This document shows, piece by piece, positions 17,805 to 27,289 of a DNA stretch of 64,000 nucleotides; within the stretch, counting starts at the first letter, position 1; every line of letters starts with the position of its first letter. Both the position numbers and the translations under genes were made by a program. The stretch is taken from NCBI GenBank assembly GCA_905200945.1, contig CAJKMG010000012.1, positions 19,233-83,232 of the forward strand, read 5' to 3'. This DNA is from an uncultured Akkermansia sp. GTDB taxonomy: Bacteria > Verrucomicrobiota > Verrucomicrobiia > Verrucomicrobiales > Akkermansiaceae. A model generated the notes under the pieces. The model ran no database searches, was not told the DNA's origin, and saw nothing but the letters and a program-made list of their open reading frames with translations.

Positions 17805-19046
17805 ATGCCCCTGAAAACAAAAATAAAGAATGGAATGGTCATTTTTTCCGTATTGGCCGTATGTTGCGGCAGTCCTCTCTTTGCGGATTTCCAATCGGAA
17901 GAAAGGGCGGATTTAAGCAAGCCCCGGATTTGGACAGCGGTGACGGGGCATCAGTTAAAAGCAACGTATGAGGGAAGGGTGGGTAACAAAATTCAGCTGG
18001 TCGTGAATGGAGGAAAGGTCAAAACCATTTTACTGGAAAAACTTTCAGAAGCTGATCAGCGGTTATTGGATCATCTGACGCGAGAGGAAAACCGGGGCGG
18101 GGAAGCCGGTTTTCCGGATTCCGGCAGGAATGGCAAGGAGCATCCATTTGTCAGATTTCTTGCTGAAGCGAAACAAAAACGCCTTACTCCTGAGGCAGGG
18201 ATAAAATATTATCAAAATGTTATTGATGCTCTTTTTGAACAGGCAAATTCGTATCATTACAAATATCCGGCGGATTTTGTGAAAGAAGATAATTCTTTCA
18301 ATATGAAATATTTAAAGAAAATGTTGCAAAAGAGGAAGTCTATTTCCCTGCGTACAAACCTTTTTACCGGGGAGTATCTGCCAACCCCATTATATTCCAA
18401 TGAACCTCAATGGAAGAGTGTCATGCAGGAATTATTTTACAAATTGGATGAAAGATATGTAACTTTTGAACAGGAAGACACATTGTACGCTGATAATGAT
18501 GAGAAAAAGGTTGTTTTTGGTGTTCGTGTTGATAGGAGAGCAAAGAATGATTCAAAATATGTTGCGTGGTACAGGGAAAACAGCAGAGATTATTTATATA
18601 TTGTACAGACTTTTGTTGAACGGAAGGAAGACGGGGAGCTCCTCTTTGGCGGGATAAGGGGTGAGGAGGGACGGGATGACGCTTGGAGCCGATGGCACAG
18701 TTATGATGCTCGAAAGGGTATCTTTTATTCGTTGTTTCTTTGCGTTGATCAAGAAGGAAAGATTTCGATTCGTGATTCTGAAGCGGGATCATTACAGTTT
18801 TTTGCTTCCGCCCCGAACAAAAAGTCTTTTTGTTATCCAAGAAAGGATTGTTACAATTACTATTTTGACAGGGACAGTAAACAGTTTGCTCTTGGCCGGT
18901 ATGATTTGAACGGAACTCCTGTTTCCCTGGAAAGATTATGGGAAAAGGCCGGTAAACAGAAATCAGGCAGTACCGGAGGCAAACCCACTGCCAAGCACGA
19001 TGATCCCCTCAATATTTTTGAGGAACGTCATATCAGGGACAGGTAA
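17805..19046 (+). CDS. Secreted SHD1-domain protein, AT-rich gene
   Basis: This encodes 413 residues with a signal peptide (about 1-27, GSPLFA). After it, RIWTAVTGHQLKATYEG and later ILLEKLSEADQRLL match the SHD1-type domain common in exported Planctomycete and Verrucomicrobial proteins (residues ~40-90). The remaining ~300 residues are charged and beta-rich with no family I recognise. The gene is visibly richer in A+T than its neighbours, suggesting recent acquisition or relaxed selection. Start choice is uncertain: a second ATG (17835) also precedes the hydrophobic core, and there is no good Shine-Dalgarno. It sits directly behind the inverted-repeat cassette at 17585-17767. Confidence 0.7.
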   Translation: MPLKTKIKNGMVIFSVLAVCCGSPLFADFQSEERADLSKPRIWTAVTGHQLKATYEGRVGNKIQLVVNGGKVKTILLEKLSEADQRLLDHLTREENRGGEAGFPDSGRNGKEHPFVRFLAEAKQKRLTPEAGIKYYQNVIDALFEQANSYHYKYPADFVKEDNSFNMKYLKKMLQKRKSISLRTNLFTGEYLPTPLYSNEPQWKSVMQELFYKLDERYVTFEQEDTLYADNDEKKVVFGVRVDRRAKNDSKYVAWYRENSRDYLYIVQTFVERKEDGELLFGGIRGEEGRDDAWSRWHSYDARKGIFYSLFLCVDQEGKISIRDSEAGSLQFFASAPNKKSFCYPRKDCYNYYFDRDSKQFALGRYDLNGTPVSLERLWEKAGKQKSGSTGGKPTAKHDDPLNIFEERHIRDR

Positions 19047-19274
19047 AGAGGCTTGAGACCTGTACAGGCGCTCCTCTCCCGGAACAAAGGATGGATGGCT
19101 TCAAGGGGGCGGGACTTTTCTGCATGCGCACGAAGAGCAATGGAAGAAGGTTCAGCGTGTGCGTTCTTTTATCCAGGAGCCTGGCGGAATGAAATCATGC
19201 GCCCGGGATACGGAATGTTCCGGAAAATGAAAAATGCTGTTTCACCCTCCTGACGGATGGGGAAAAGACAACGT

Positions 19275-19883
19275 TCAGCGTTGCAGGAATTTGCGGGCGC
19301 CCGCGCAGTAAACGGCTCCGGAATAAACGGTCAGGATGACGGAGCCCCACAGCGTAACCTGATACAGCAAGTTGGAAGCGCCGGAACCGTGCCACAGGCA
19401 GAGCGCGGCCAGCCGGTCCGCGATGGAGGGCAGGTATTCCGGCGTATGCGTCCATGTCAGAGCCAGCAGGCAGGCGATGCAGAAGGCCAGCTGGAAGGCG
19501 GTTTTCCATTTGCCGGACGTTCCCGCAGGGATGATGACGCCATGATCCTGCGCGATCTGGCGCAGTCCGGTGACCAGGAATTCCCTGCTGATGATGAGAA
19601 TGGTAATCCAAGCGGGGCAGAGCCCTTCCCCCGTCAGGTAAATGAAGGCGGCGGAGACGGCTATTTTATCCGCCAGGGGGTCAATCAGCTTGCCGAAGGT
19701 GGTGACCTGATTCAGGCGGCGGGCCAGGTAGCCGTCCAGCCAGTCCGTGCAGGCAGCCAGAATGAATGTGACCAGCGCGGCCAGGTATCCCCAGGAATAC
19801 TGATCCGCGACGCTGACTGCTGCCGTAAAGACGACTACCAGGGCAATACGCGTCAGGGTAATGGTATTGGGCAGGTTCAGCAT
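19275..19883 (-). CDS. pgsA: CDP-diacylglycerol-glycerol-3-phosphate 3-phosphatidyltransferase
   Basis: Starting at the ATG at 19883 (MLNLPNTITLTRI, the conserved PgsA N-terminus) gives 202 residues with several membrane helices. The CDP-alcohol phosphatidyltransferase motif D-x2-DG-x2-AR-x8-G-x3-D-x3-D is complete (Asp47, Asp50, Gly51, Ala54, Arg55, Gly64, Asp68, Asp72). It makes phosphatidylglycerol phosphate, the first committed step to phosphatidylglycerol and cardiolipin, in the inner membrane. It lies 179 bases after ligA on the same strand. Confidence 0.93.
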   Translation of the reverse strand: MLNLPNTITLTRIALVVVFTAAVSVADQYSWGYLAALVTFILAACTDWLDGYLARRLNQVTTFGKLIDPLADKIAVSAAFIYLTGEGLCPAWITILIISREFLVTGLRQIAQDHGVIIPAGTSGKWKTAFQLAFCIACLLALTWTHTPEYLPSIADRLAALCLWHGSGASNLLYQVTLWGSVILTVYSGAVYCAGARKFLQR

Positions 19884-20061
19884 ACGCGATTTATTAGGGG
19901 GCAGATGGCAGCCCGTAGCAAGCTTTTTTGCTGGATTCAGGAATGAAATTTCCGGAAAACGGCGCACGGAAAAAAGCGAAGGGAATATGAAGATACAGGC
20001 AACCGGGCGCATGATGCGTGCGCTTCTGTTTCTGCTTCCCTTTCCCGTTGTTTTGCGGCAA

Positions 20062-22446
20062 TTAATTTCCGATCATTTTGTAGAAGTCTTCCTCGGAAAT
20101 GACGGGCACGCCCAGCTTGAGGGCCTTGTCCCGCTTGGAGCCTCCTCCGTTTCCTGCCAGGAGGAAGGAGGTGGATTTGGAGATGGCTCCGGTGGCTTTT
20201 CCACCGTGGGAGGCGATAATCTGTTCAAAGTAACCCCGCGGATGGCTGAGCGTTCCTGTAATGACGAAGGTTTTTCCGGACAGGGATCCCGCCGGGATTT
20301 CCAGAAAGTTGGCCCGGTAGGACTGGGACTGTGGATTGATGCCCAATCCGTTCAGGACGTCCATGGTATGTTTCCCCGCAGCGGAAGAGAAAAAGCTCCG
20401 GAGGGATTTGGCCGCCGCCACGCCGATTTCGGAGCCATAGCTGAATTTGGCCGTGTTTTTACGCAGGTAGCCCGTTGCCAGATAGGGTGCGGTCAGGCGG
20501 TCAATTTCCTCCATCAGTTCCTGGTGGCGTTCCTGTACCGTCTCTGCGGAAAGCGCGCCTTCCTTCACCGCCTTTTTGTTTTTGCGGGTGTTGGGGTTGG
20601 TTTTTGCGGCATGTTCCACCAGTTCATCCAGGCGGACGATGTCCCGGAGGTAGGGAGAATCCGCCACATGCTTCAGGTCAGGATGCGTGTCCGCCAGCGC
20701 CTTGGCGACAACTTCCCCCACCAGGGGAATGCCGAAAGCGATGAGCCAGCGCTCCAGAGGAAGCCCTCGCGCGTTTTGCAGGGCGTCCAGCGCTTTCCGG
20801 GCATTCTTTTCCCCGTAACGGCGCGGTTCTTCCGACGTGCCCAGGTTCAGGTTGGCGAGCTGGTCCGGCATCAGGGAGAAAAGGTCCAGCGCGGAGGACG
20901 CCAATCCGGAGCTTCTCAGCGCTTCCGCCACGGAAGAGCCGATGCTTTCCACATCCAGAGCGGACCGGGAACAGAAATGGGTGATGCCCGTGACGGCCTG
21001 TGCGGGGCAGGTGAAGTTGGTGCAACGCCAGGCTACTTTCCCTTCTTCCTTCATGATGGGGTTGCCGCAGGCGGGGCACAGCCCTTTCGTGGCTTCCAGG
21101 ATGCTGTAGGGCCTGGCGTCCTGCGGGCGTTTGGAAAGGTTCACTTTCAGAACGGCCGGGATGATTTCCCCCGCCTTTTCCACCAGCACCGTATCGCCTA
21201 TGCGAACGTCCTTCCGGTCGATTTCATCCTGGTTGTGCAGGGTGGACCGCGCTACCGTAGAACCGGACAGCAGCACAGGCTGCAATTCCGCCACAGGCGT
21301 CAGCACCCCGGTGCGTCCTACCTGCACGACAATATTCAGCAGGGTGGTTTCCTTCTGTTCCGGGGGGAATTTATACGCCGCCGCCCAGCGGGGCGCGCGA
21401 GCCGTAGCTCCCAGCGCTTCCCGCGTAGCCGTGGAGCTGATTTTAATCACGGCGCCGTCCGTGCCGTAGGGGAGCGTATGGCGGAGCCTGTCAATATCCC
21501 GCACGGCCTGGCGGGTGGATTCCAGGCTGTCCGTGTAATACACCGGCTCATTGCAGGGGATGCCGCAACGGCGGAGCATGTTCCAGAAGTCTTTTGCGTC
21601 CCTGAGTTCCGGGCCTTCATACGCGCCCAATCCGTGGGCCAGGAAGGCCAGAGGCCGGGCGGCCACCTGCCGGGGGTCCAGTTGCTTGAGGGTTCCGGCG
21701 GTAGCGTTGCGCGGGTTGGCGAATGCGGGGAGCCCGTCGGCGTCTCGTTCTTCGTTCAGTTTGGCAAAGGCTTCATTGGGCATGAAGACTTCCCCGCGCA
21801 CTTCCAGCACGGGCGGCGCGCCGGGAGGGAGGGTGAGGGGGACGCTGCGGATGGTGCGGATGTTGGCCGTTACGTCGTCCCCCACGTCTCCGTCTCCGCG
21901 CGTGGCCGCATAAGCCAGCTTCCCGTTGCGGTACATGATGGAAAGGGCCACTCCGTCAATCTTGGGCTCCACGGAGACGGGCACGTTCTCCGTTTGCAGC
22001 GCCCTGGACAGCTTATGGTAGAATTCCGCCAGTTCTTCATCCGGTACGGGGGCGTCCCGTTGCTCAAAAATGTCGTCAATAGACAACATGGGCACCGCAT
22101 GTCTGATCTGGTTGAAGCCCTGGAGAGGGGCACCGCCTACGCGGCGCGTGGGGGAGTCCGGATCCGCCAGTTCAGGATGGGCTTTTTCCAATTTTTCCAG
22201 CTCCAGGAACAGGGCGTCATATTCCGCGTCGGAAATCTCCGGTTCCGCCTGTTCGTAATACAGACGGTTGTGGCGGCGCAGTTCGGAACGCAAATAGCCT
22301 ATGCGGCGGTGAGCGGGGTCCTCCGCGTTTCCGGGTTGGTCGGTGCCGGCATTTTCCCGCGCCTCCCCGGCCCGGGGTGCCGTTTCATTTGTAGCCTGCT
22401 GTGAAGGCTGTTTGCCGGCTGCCAGGGAAAAAAGGTCTTCCTCCAT
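20062..22446 (-). CDS. ligA: NAD-dependent DNA ligase, enlarged form
   Basis: From MEEDLFSLAAG the protein has 794 residues, against about 670 in most bacteria. It shows domain Ia (YYEQAEPEISDAEYDALF), the adenylation motif KIDG (Lys162), the OB fold, a four-Cys zinc finger (CPAC..CTNFTC), HhH repeats and a C-terminal BRCT domain (LSGKTFVITGTLSHPRG). The extra length comes from a ~45-residue N-terminal tail and an insert of about 80 residues in the HhH region (from PYLRDIVRLDEL to YGSEIG). It seals nicks in replication and repair. The GH29 gene ends 24 bases upstream, so co-transcription is likely. Confidence 0.95.
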   Translation of the reverse strand: MEEDLFSLAAGKQPSQQATNETAPRAGEARENAGTDQPGNAEDPAHRRIGYLRSELRRHNRLYYEQAEPEISDAEYDALFLELEKLEKAHPELADPDSPTRRVGGAPLQGFNQIRHAVPMLSIDDIFEQRDAPVPDEELAEFYHKLSRALQTENVPVSVEPKIDGVALSIMYRNGKLAYAATRGDGDVGDDVTANIRTIRSVPLTLPPGAPPVLEVRGEVFMPNEAFAKLNEERDADGLPAFANPRNATAGTLKQLDPRQVAARPLAFLAHGLGAYEGPELRDAKDFWNMLRRCGIPCNEPVYYTDSLESTRQAVRDIDRLRHTLPYGTDGAVIKISSTATREALGATARAPRWAAAYKFPPEQKETTLLNIVVQVGRTGVLTPVAELQPVLLSGSTVARSTLHNQDEIDRKDVRIGDTVLVEKAGEIIPAVLKVNLSKRPQDARPYSILEATKGLCPACGNPIMKEEGKVAWRCTNFTCPAQAVTGITHFCSRSALDVESIGSSVAEALRSSGLASSALDLFSLMPDQLANLNLGTSEEPRRYGEKNARKALDALQNARGLPLERWLIAFGIPLVGEVVAKALADTHPDLKHVADSPYLRDIVRLDELVEHAAKTNPNTRKNKKAVKEGALSAETVQERHQELMEEIDRLTAPYLATGYLRKNTAKFSYGSEIGVAAAKSLRSFFSSAAGKHTMDVLNGLGINPQSQSYRANFLEIPAGSLSGKTFVITGTLSHPRGYFEQIIASHGGKATGAISKSTSFLLAGNGGGSKRDKALKLGVPVISEEDFYKMIGN

Positions 22447-22470
22447 AGGAAAAATGAGTGGGAACAATGG

Positions 22471-24087
22471 CTATTTGCTCAGTTTGATGACGGAACAGGG
22501 TGTTTTGGAGTGTTCATGAGCCTTGAACAGAACCGTTCCGTTGACAACGGGAAGGACGGTGTTGTCCCCCAAAAGCAATGCTTTGGAATAGCCGGCGGGC
22601 AGGGTGACGGCCGTTCCCCCGTCATCTTCATAACCGGTGGCGTCCAGCGGCTGCATGCGGGCGTGTTCCGCGCCCGCCGTCAGTTCTTTCATGGTTCCTT
22701 CGCTGGGCGGCTGGGCCGCTCCCTTGTCCGGCGGCGGAATCAGGAAGACGAAGATATCCCCCTGCCGATTGATGGAGGCTGGCTGGTCCAGCTGCATGAA
22801 TGCCCGTGTGCCGTACACGGCTTCACCGTTGATGTTGAGCCACCGGCCTACGCCGCGCATGGTGGCGGCCACTTTTTCCGGAATGGTGCCGTCCGCCATG
22901 GGATTGACGTTCAGCAGAAGATTGCCTCCCTTGGTAACGCATTCCACCAGTTTTTCAATGATGGTTTCCGGGGACTTGATGTTGGTGTCGTAGCGGTTGT
23001 AGCCCCATTTGTCGCTCACCGTCATGCAGGATTCCCAGTCCACGCCGGGATATCCGCGCCGGGGGATGAAGCGTTCCGGGGTAATATAGTCCCCGCAGCG
23101 CAGGTCCAGCGTTCCGGCCTGGTTCTTATTCAGGCCGGAATAGGCGTACAGGCGGTTGTTCATGATGACGCCGGGATTGATGGAGCGCACCATGTCCATC
23201 AGTTCCGGCGCTTTCCAGCCTTTGGCCCCTTCCATGGCTCCCTGGGAGTAGTCCCACCACATGATGTCGATGGGCGCGTAACGGGTCATCAGCTCCCGGA
23301 CCTGGGCGTGCAGGTATTTCTGGTAGGCGGCGTGGTCGCGGGGAATGTTTTTCCTGTTAAGCATGGCCGCCTGCCCCGCAGGGTAGCAGAGGTCCGGGCA
23401 GATGGTGTTGTCATAGGACGGGTGATGCCAGTCAATGACGGAGTGGTAGAGGCCCACTTTCAGGCCGCGCCTGCGGCAGGAGTCCACATATTCGCGGATG
23501 ATGTCCCTGTTCACGGCGCTTTTGGCGTCGTAATCCGTCAAGGCGCTGTCAAACAGGCAGAAGCCTTCATGGTGCTTGCTGGTAAGCACTATATATTGGC
23601 ACCCCGCATCCCGGGCGAGCTGGGCCCATTCTTCCGTCATGCCTTCCCTGGGCTTGAACAGGGGCAGGGCTTCCGCGGCGTAGGTATCCGTATCCACTTC
23701 CACGTTTTTTTGAATCCATTCGGAACCTCCGGGCCTGCCTTTCCATTCCCCGGCCAGTCCGGAATACAGGCCGTAATGGATGAACATGCCGAATTTGGCG
23801 TCCCTCCACCATTCCATGCGCCGGTTGCGTTCCTCCGCCGTTTCCCTGACAGCGGCATGGTTGGCGTCCGCGGGGAGGGGGAGGCCGGGCGCTGCTGCCG
23901 AAAATTCCGCGGGAACGGTGGCCGGGGAGCCCTGCTTCATTCCTCCGTCGCGCAGCCGGGCCGCGAACTGTTCGTCCAGAGCCAGCGCGGGCTGTCCGTT
24001 TTCCGTAATGATTTTAGTGGCGGACTGCTGGGCCGGGGCGGGAAGTCCCAGAGTGACAGCCAGGGCGGCAATCGTGGCTATGTTCAT
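22471..24087 (-). CDS. Secreted GH29 alpha-L-fucosidase
   Basis: This encodes 538 residues with a signal peptide (about 1-19). The catalytic (beta/alpha)8 domain is clear: WWRDAKFGMFIHYGLYS, YIVLTSKHHEGFCLFDS, GLKVGLYHSVIDWHHP, and IDIMWWDYSQG carrying the nucleophile Asp. GGNLLLNVNPMADGTIP marks the end of the barrel, followed by a beta-sandwich domain. It removes alpha-linked fucose from mucin or milk glycans in the periplasm or outside. It lies upstream of ligA with a 24-base gap and 56 bases after pheA, an odd mix of glycan and housekeeping genes. Confidence 0.95.
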   Translation of the reverse strand: MNIATIAALAVTLGLPAPAQQSATKIITENGQPALALDEQFAARLRDGGMKQGSPATVPAEFSAAAPGLPLPADANHAAVRETAEERNRRMEWWRDAKFGMFIHYGLYSGLAGEWKGRPGGSEWIQKNVEVDTDTYAAEALPLFKPREGMTEEWAQLARDAGCQYIVLTSKHHEGFCLFDSALTDYDAKSAVNRDIIREYVDSCRRRGLKVGLYHSVIDWHHPSYDNTICPDLCYPAGQAAMLNRKNIPRDHAAYQKYLHAQVRELMTRYAPIDIMWWDYSQGAMEGAKGWKAPELMDMVRSINPGVIMNNRLYAYSGLNKNQAGTLDLRCGDYITPERFIPRRGYPGVDWESCMTVSDKWGYNRYDTNIKSPETIIEKLVECVTKGGNLLLNVNPMADGTIPEKVAATMRGVGRWLNINGEAVYGTRAFMQLDQPASINRQGDIFVFLIPPPDKGAAQPPSEGTMKELTAGAEHARMQPLDATGYEDDGGTAVTLPAGYSKALLLGDNTVLPVVNGTVLFKAHEHSKTPCSVIKLSK

Positions 24088-24143
24088 GGTTGTTCAGGAT
24101 GGTGTGAGGCTGGGGGGAAGGCTGGGGGGAAGGCTGAACCTGC

Positions 24144-25301
24144 TTAAATGACGTCCGTATCCGCGTAGCTGCCCAGAATTTTCAGCATGGAACAGTGCTG
24201 CTCCAGCTCCGGAAGGGTCTCCCGGAGGGGGGATTCCTGAATGTGGCCGACGGCATCTATGTAAAAGACGTATTCCCAGTTGATGACTTTGGACGGGCGG
24301 GATTCAATGCGTATCAGGTTGTTGTTGTGCCGCTGGAAGCAGTTGATTACTTCCGCCAGGGTGCCGGGCTTGTGCTGGATGCGGATGAGCAGGGAGGTGC
24401 GGTCCCTGCCGCTGGGCTGCGTTTCCTGGCGTCCGATGACGGCGAAACGGGTGGTGTTGCAGGACTGGTCCTGCACGTCTTCTTCCAGGATGTTCAGGCC
24501 GAACAATTCCGCAGCCAGCGGACAGCCGAGGGACGCCGCGCCCATGGCGGCGTTCTCCTTGGCAAGAATGCTGGCTTTCGTGGTGGAGGACGTTTCCACG
24601 AGTTCCGCGTTTGGGAAATGCCGCTGGATCCAGTTCCGCGTCTGGCCGAGAACCTGGGGATGGGAGTACAGAATGCGGATGTGTCCCCGCGGAATATCCG
24701 CCATCAGGCTGTTGCGGATGTTCAGATTGATTTGGGCGCAGATTTTGAGGGGGGAGGTGACGAAAAGATCCATCACGGCGGTGACGGAGCCTTCCGAAGA
24801 GTTTTCCACGGGAACTACGCCGTACTGGGCCTTCCCCCGGTCCACCATGTCAAACACGTCCTTGAAGCTCTGGCACGGAATGAGTTCGCAGCTTTTTCCG
24901 AACTGCTTGAGGGCCGCCTGGTGGCTCCAGGTCCCTTTGGGGCCCAGGTAGGCAATGGTCAGGCCGCCTTCCAGAAAGAAGGAGCAGGAAATGATTTCAC
25001 GGTAAATAGCCTGGAGGGAGGCTTCCGGCAGCACGCCCGCATTCAGGCGGTTCAATTTGTTGAGCAGGGCCGTTTCCCGTTCGGGAACGAAGATGGGGGA
25101 ATTCTTTTCCTTTTTAATGCGGCCGACTTCATGCACCCATTCGGCACGTTTTTTTAACAGCTCTACAATCCGGGCGTCCACCTCGTCAATGGCCAGGCGC
25201 GCCTTTGTCAGGGCGATGGTCTGTTCATCCGTGTTTCCGTTTTTTTGCTGCCTGGGGGAATTGTCCGGAGAGGCATCCTCCCCGTGGTGCGTGGTCTCCA
25301 T
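24144..25301 (-). CDS. pheA: Bifunctional chorismate mutase/prephenate dehydratase (P-protein)
   Basis: This encodes 385 residues. A chorismate mutase domain lies at about 30-115 (RLAIDEVDARIVELLKKRAE). The prephenate dehydratase domain follows at about 118-295 (AYLGPKGTWSHQAAL, VPVENSSEGSV, and NTTRFAVIG with the catalytic Thr). A C-terminal ACT domain has the feedback motifs GTLAEVI and RIESRPSK, so phenylalanine inhibition is expected. It converts chorismate to phenylpyruvate. It stands 207 bases from the pseudouridine synthase gene and may have its own promoter. Confidence 0.96.
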   Translation of the reverse strand: METTHHGEDASPDNSPRQQKNGNTDEQTIALTKARLAIDEVDARIVELLKKRAEWVHEVGRIKKEKNSPIFVPERETALLNKLNRLNAGVLPEASLQAIYREIISCSFFLEGGLTIAYLGPKGTWSHQAALKQFGKSCELIPCQSFKDVFDMVDRGKAQYGVVPVENSSEGSVTAVMDLFVTSPLKICAQINLNIRNSLMADIPRGHIRILYSHPQVLGQTRNWIQRHFPNAELVETSSTTKASILAKENAAMGAASLGCPLAAELFGLNILEEDVQDQSCNTTRFAVIGRQETQPSGRDRTSLLIRIQHKPGTLAEVINCFQRHNNNLIRIESRPSKVINWEYVFYIDAVGHIQESPLRETLPELEQHCSMLKILGSYADTDVI

Positions 25302-25508
25302 GTCTCTGTGAAAGCTGTGTGGTTAAAGCCGTGTCAGGGTAGCGGTTCCGGGGGGGCAAATCAAGATTAAAGGGGAGGCCTCCGCTGCGGATTCTTCCTG
25401 CATGCCCGGAAGATGTCGGGCAGGTCCATTTCTCCTTAACGAATATGGCCCATTCCCGTATTTTGTCCGTTGGCGCGGCTTTCGCCGCCGGGAAATGGCA
25501 GGGCGGCT

Positions 25509-26480
25509 TTAGTTTCTCCCCCCGTCTGTCCGTACCGGACGCTGCTCCGGAATGGCCCCGTAAAGCCCGTTGGGGAAGAGTTGGAGCCACGGCGTATATT
25601 CCGGCGGTACGGGCGCTTCAAACTCCATGCGTTTTCCCGTGCGCGGGTGATCGAAGCCCAGTCGCCACGCATGGAGCATGAGCCTGCCGGGTTTCGCCTT
25701 TTGCCGGGCGGGTTTGGCGTAAATGGGGTCCCCGATGAGCGGATGGCCCAGGTGGAGCATGTGCACGCGTATCTGGTGGGTTCTTCCCGTGTGCAGCGTG
25801 CACAGAACCAGGGAGGAGTCCGTAGCCGGGTCCGCGCAGAGCAAATCGTAGTCCGTAATGGCGGCTTTCCCGGAACCGGGATTGACTACCGCCATTTTCA
25901 GGCGATTGACGGGATGGCGGCCGATATGGGTGAAGACCGTGCCGGAACTTTGGGAAGGAATACCCTGGACGACGGCCAGATAACGCTTTTCCGTGCTTCG
26001 GGCCGCGAACTGCGCCGTCAGGGACTGGTGGGCGCCGTCATTTTTCGCGATAACCAGGCAGCCGGAGGTGTCTTTGTCCAGGCGGTGGACGATGCCGGGG
26101 CGTTCCACTCCGCCGATGCCGGAGAGATCTCCGCAGTGGTGGAGCAGGGCATTTACGATAGTGCCGTCCGGGTTGCCGGCCGCAGGATGCACGACCATGC
26201 CGCTTTCCTTGTTGATGACTACCACGTCTTCATCTTCATACAGGATGTCCAGGGGGATATCCTGAGGCAGGGCTTCCGCCGGTTCCGGTTCCGGAATGCG
26301 GACGGTGATGGAATCACCGCGGGAGACGGGGTTTTTAGGCTTGGCGGGAGAGCCGTTGACCAATACGCCCCCGCTTTTGATCAGGCTCTGGATTCTGGAG
26401 CGGGAAAGCTCCGGAAGGTGGGCGGCAAGGTATTGATCCAGACGGATTTTTCCGTCGGCGTCGTCCGTTGTCAGGTTCAT
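25509..26480 (-). CDS. RluA/RluD-family 23S rRNA pseudouridine synthase
   Basis: The ATG at 26480 gives 323 residues. An N-terminal S4 domain (IRLDQYLAAHLPELSRSRIQ) is followed by the catalytic domain with VHRLDKDTSGCLVIAK, whose Asp is the active-site residue. HTGRTHQIRVHM and GDPIY are also present. This architecture is that of RluD, which modifies helix 69 of 23S rRNA, though RluC-type specificity cannot be excluded. It follows the Nif3-like gene by 16 bases. Confidence 0.92.
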   Translation of the reverse strand: MNLTTDDADGKIRLDQYLAAHLPELSRSRIQSLIKSGGVLVNGSPAKPKNPVSRGDSITVRIPEPEPAEALPQDIPLDILYEDEDVVVINKESGMVVHPAAGNPDGTIVNALLHHCGDLSGIGGVERPGIVHRLDKDTSGCLVIAKNDGAHQSLTAQFAARSTEKRYLAVVQGIPSQSSGTVFTHIGRHPVNRLKMAVVNPGSGKAAITDYDLLCADPATDSSLVLCTLHTGRTHQIRVHMLHLGHPLIGDPIYAKPARQKAKPGRLMLHAWRLGFDHPRTGKRMEFEAPVPPEYTPWLQLFPNGLYGAIPEQRPVRTDGGRN

Positions 26481-26496
26481 GTTCCGTGGCGTTTGG

Positions 26497-27276
26497 TCAA
26501 TGGCTGTAGGCGGAGGGAGGCAGGTCAATAAAGGTATAATCCAGACCGTAAACATCCTTGAGAAGAAGCCCCAGGGCCTTTACGCCGAATGTCTCTGTAA
26601 AGTAGTGGCCGCCGAAGACCAGATTGACGCCCAGTTCCTGGGCCAGTGGGATGTTCCAGTGGGAGCCTTCCCCGGTCACGTAGGTGCGGCAGCCGAGGGC
26701 CGCTGCCTGGGCAAGATCGTCCCCCGCGCCTCCGGTACAGATGAAGACATCTCCGGCCGGAGCCTCCGGGGAATCTTTCCAGAAGGCCTGCACGGGTGCG
26801 CCGAGGACTGTTTCCAGTTTTTGCTCCAATTCCGCGCATGTGCCTGAAAATTCCCCGTGCGTACCGAGGGAAACGCCGTGGTAGTCCAGCCCTTCATTGG
26901 AATTTGGACGGAGGCCGCAGGCCTTCGCCAGCAGGGCATTGTTGCCGTATGCGGGGTGGACGTCCAGAGGCAGGTGGGCAGCGTAAATCGCCAGGTTTCC
27001 GTCCATGGCGGCTTTCAGCTTCCGGTAAGCGATGCCGGTAATGGGCTGCATGGGCTGCCAGAAAATGCCGTGGTGAAGGATGAGAAGGTCCGCCCCTGTT
27101 TCCAGGGCAGCATGAATGGCCTTTTCTGAGCCGTCCACGGCGGCGGCCACCTTGGAAACGGAGCCTCCGTTTTCCAGTTGAAGGCCGTTCAGGGCGCGGG
27201 GGGCGTCCGGAATGGAATCCACGGAAAGGATTCCGTCCAGAAAGGAGATGGCGGTGTGCAGCTCAATCTTGCTCAT
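26497..27276 (-). CDS. Nif3-like dinuclear metal-centre protein (YbgI family)
   Basis: This encodes 259 residues with the family metal-binding segments: ADLLILHHGIFW, YAAHLPLDVHPAYGNN, TGEGSHW and GGHYFTETFGVKAL. These proteins form ring-shaped hexamers with two metals per subunit; the biochemical role is not settled, although annotated as GTP cyclohydrolase 1 type 2-like. It is placed 13 bases after the DUF4340 gene in the ABC-exporter run. Confidence 0.92.
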   Translation of the reverse strand: MSKIELHTAISFLDGILSVDSIPDAPRALNGLQLENGGSVSKVAAAVDGSEKAIHAALETGADLLILHHGIFWQPMQPITGIAYRKLKAAMDGNLAIYAAHLPLDVHPAYGNNALLAKACGLRPNSNEGLDYHGVSLGTHGEFSGTCAELEQKLETVLGAPVQAFWKDSPEAPAGDVFICTGGAGDDLAQAAALGCRTYVTGEGSHWNIPLAQELGVNLVFGGHYFTETFGVKALGLLLKDVYGLDYTFIDLPPSAYSH

Positions 27277-27289
27277 GCGGGAGGAATGG

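Noticed and set aside
19861..22404. An 847-codon plus-strand frame opposite ligA
   Set aside because: The minus strand encodes a full LigA with the KIDG motif, zinc finger and BRCT domain. The plus-strand translation has no motif.
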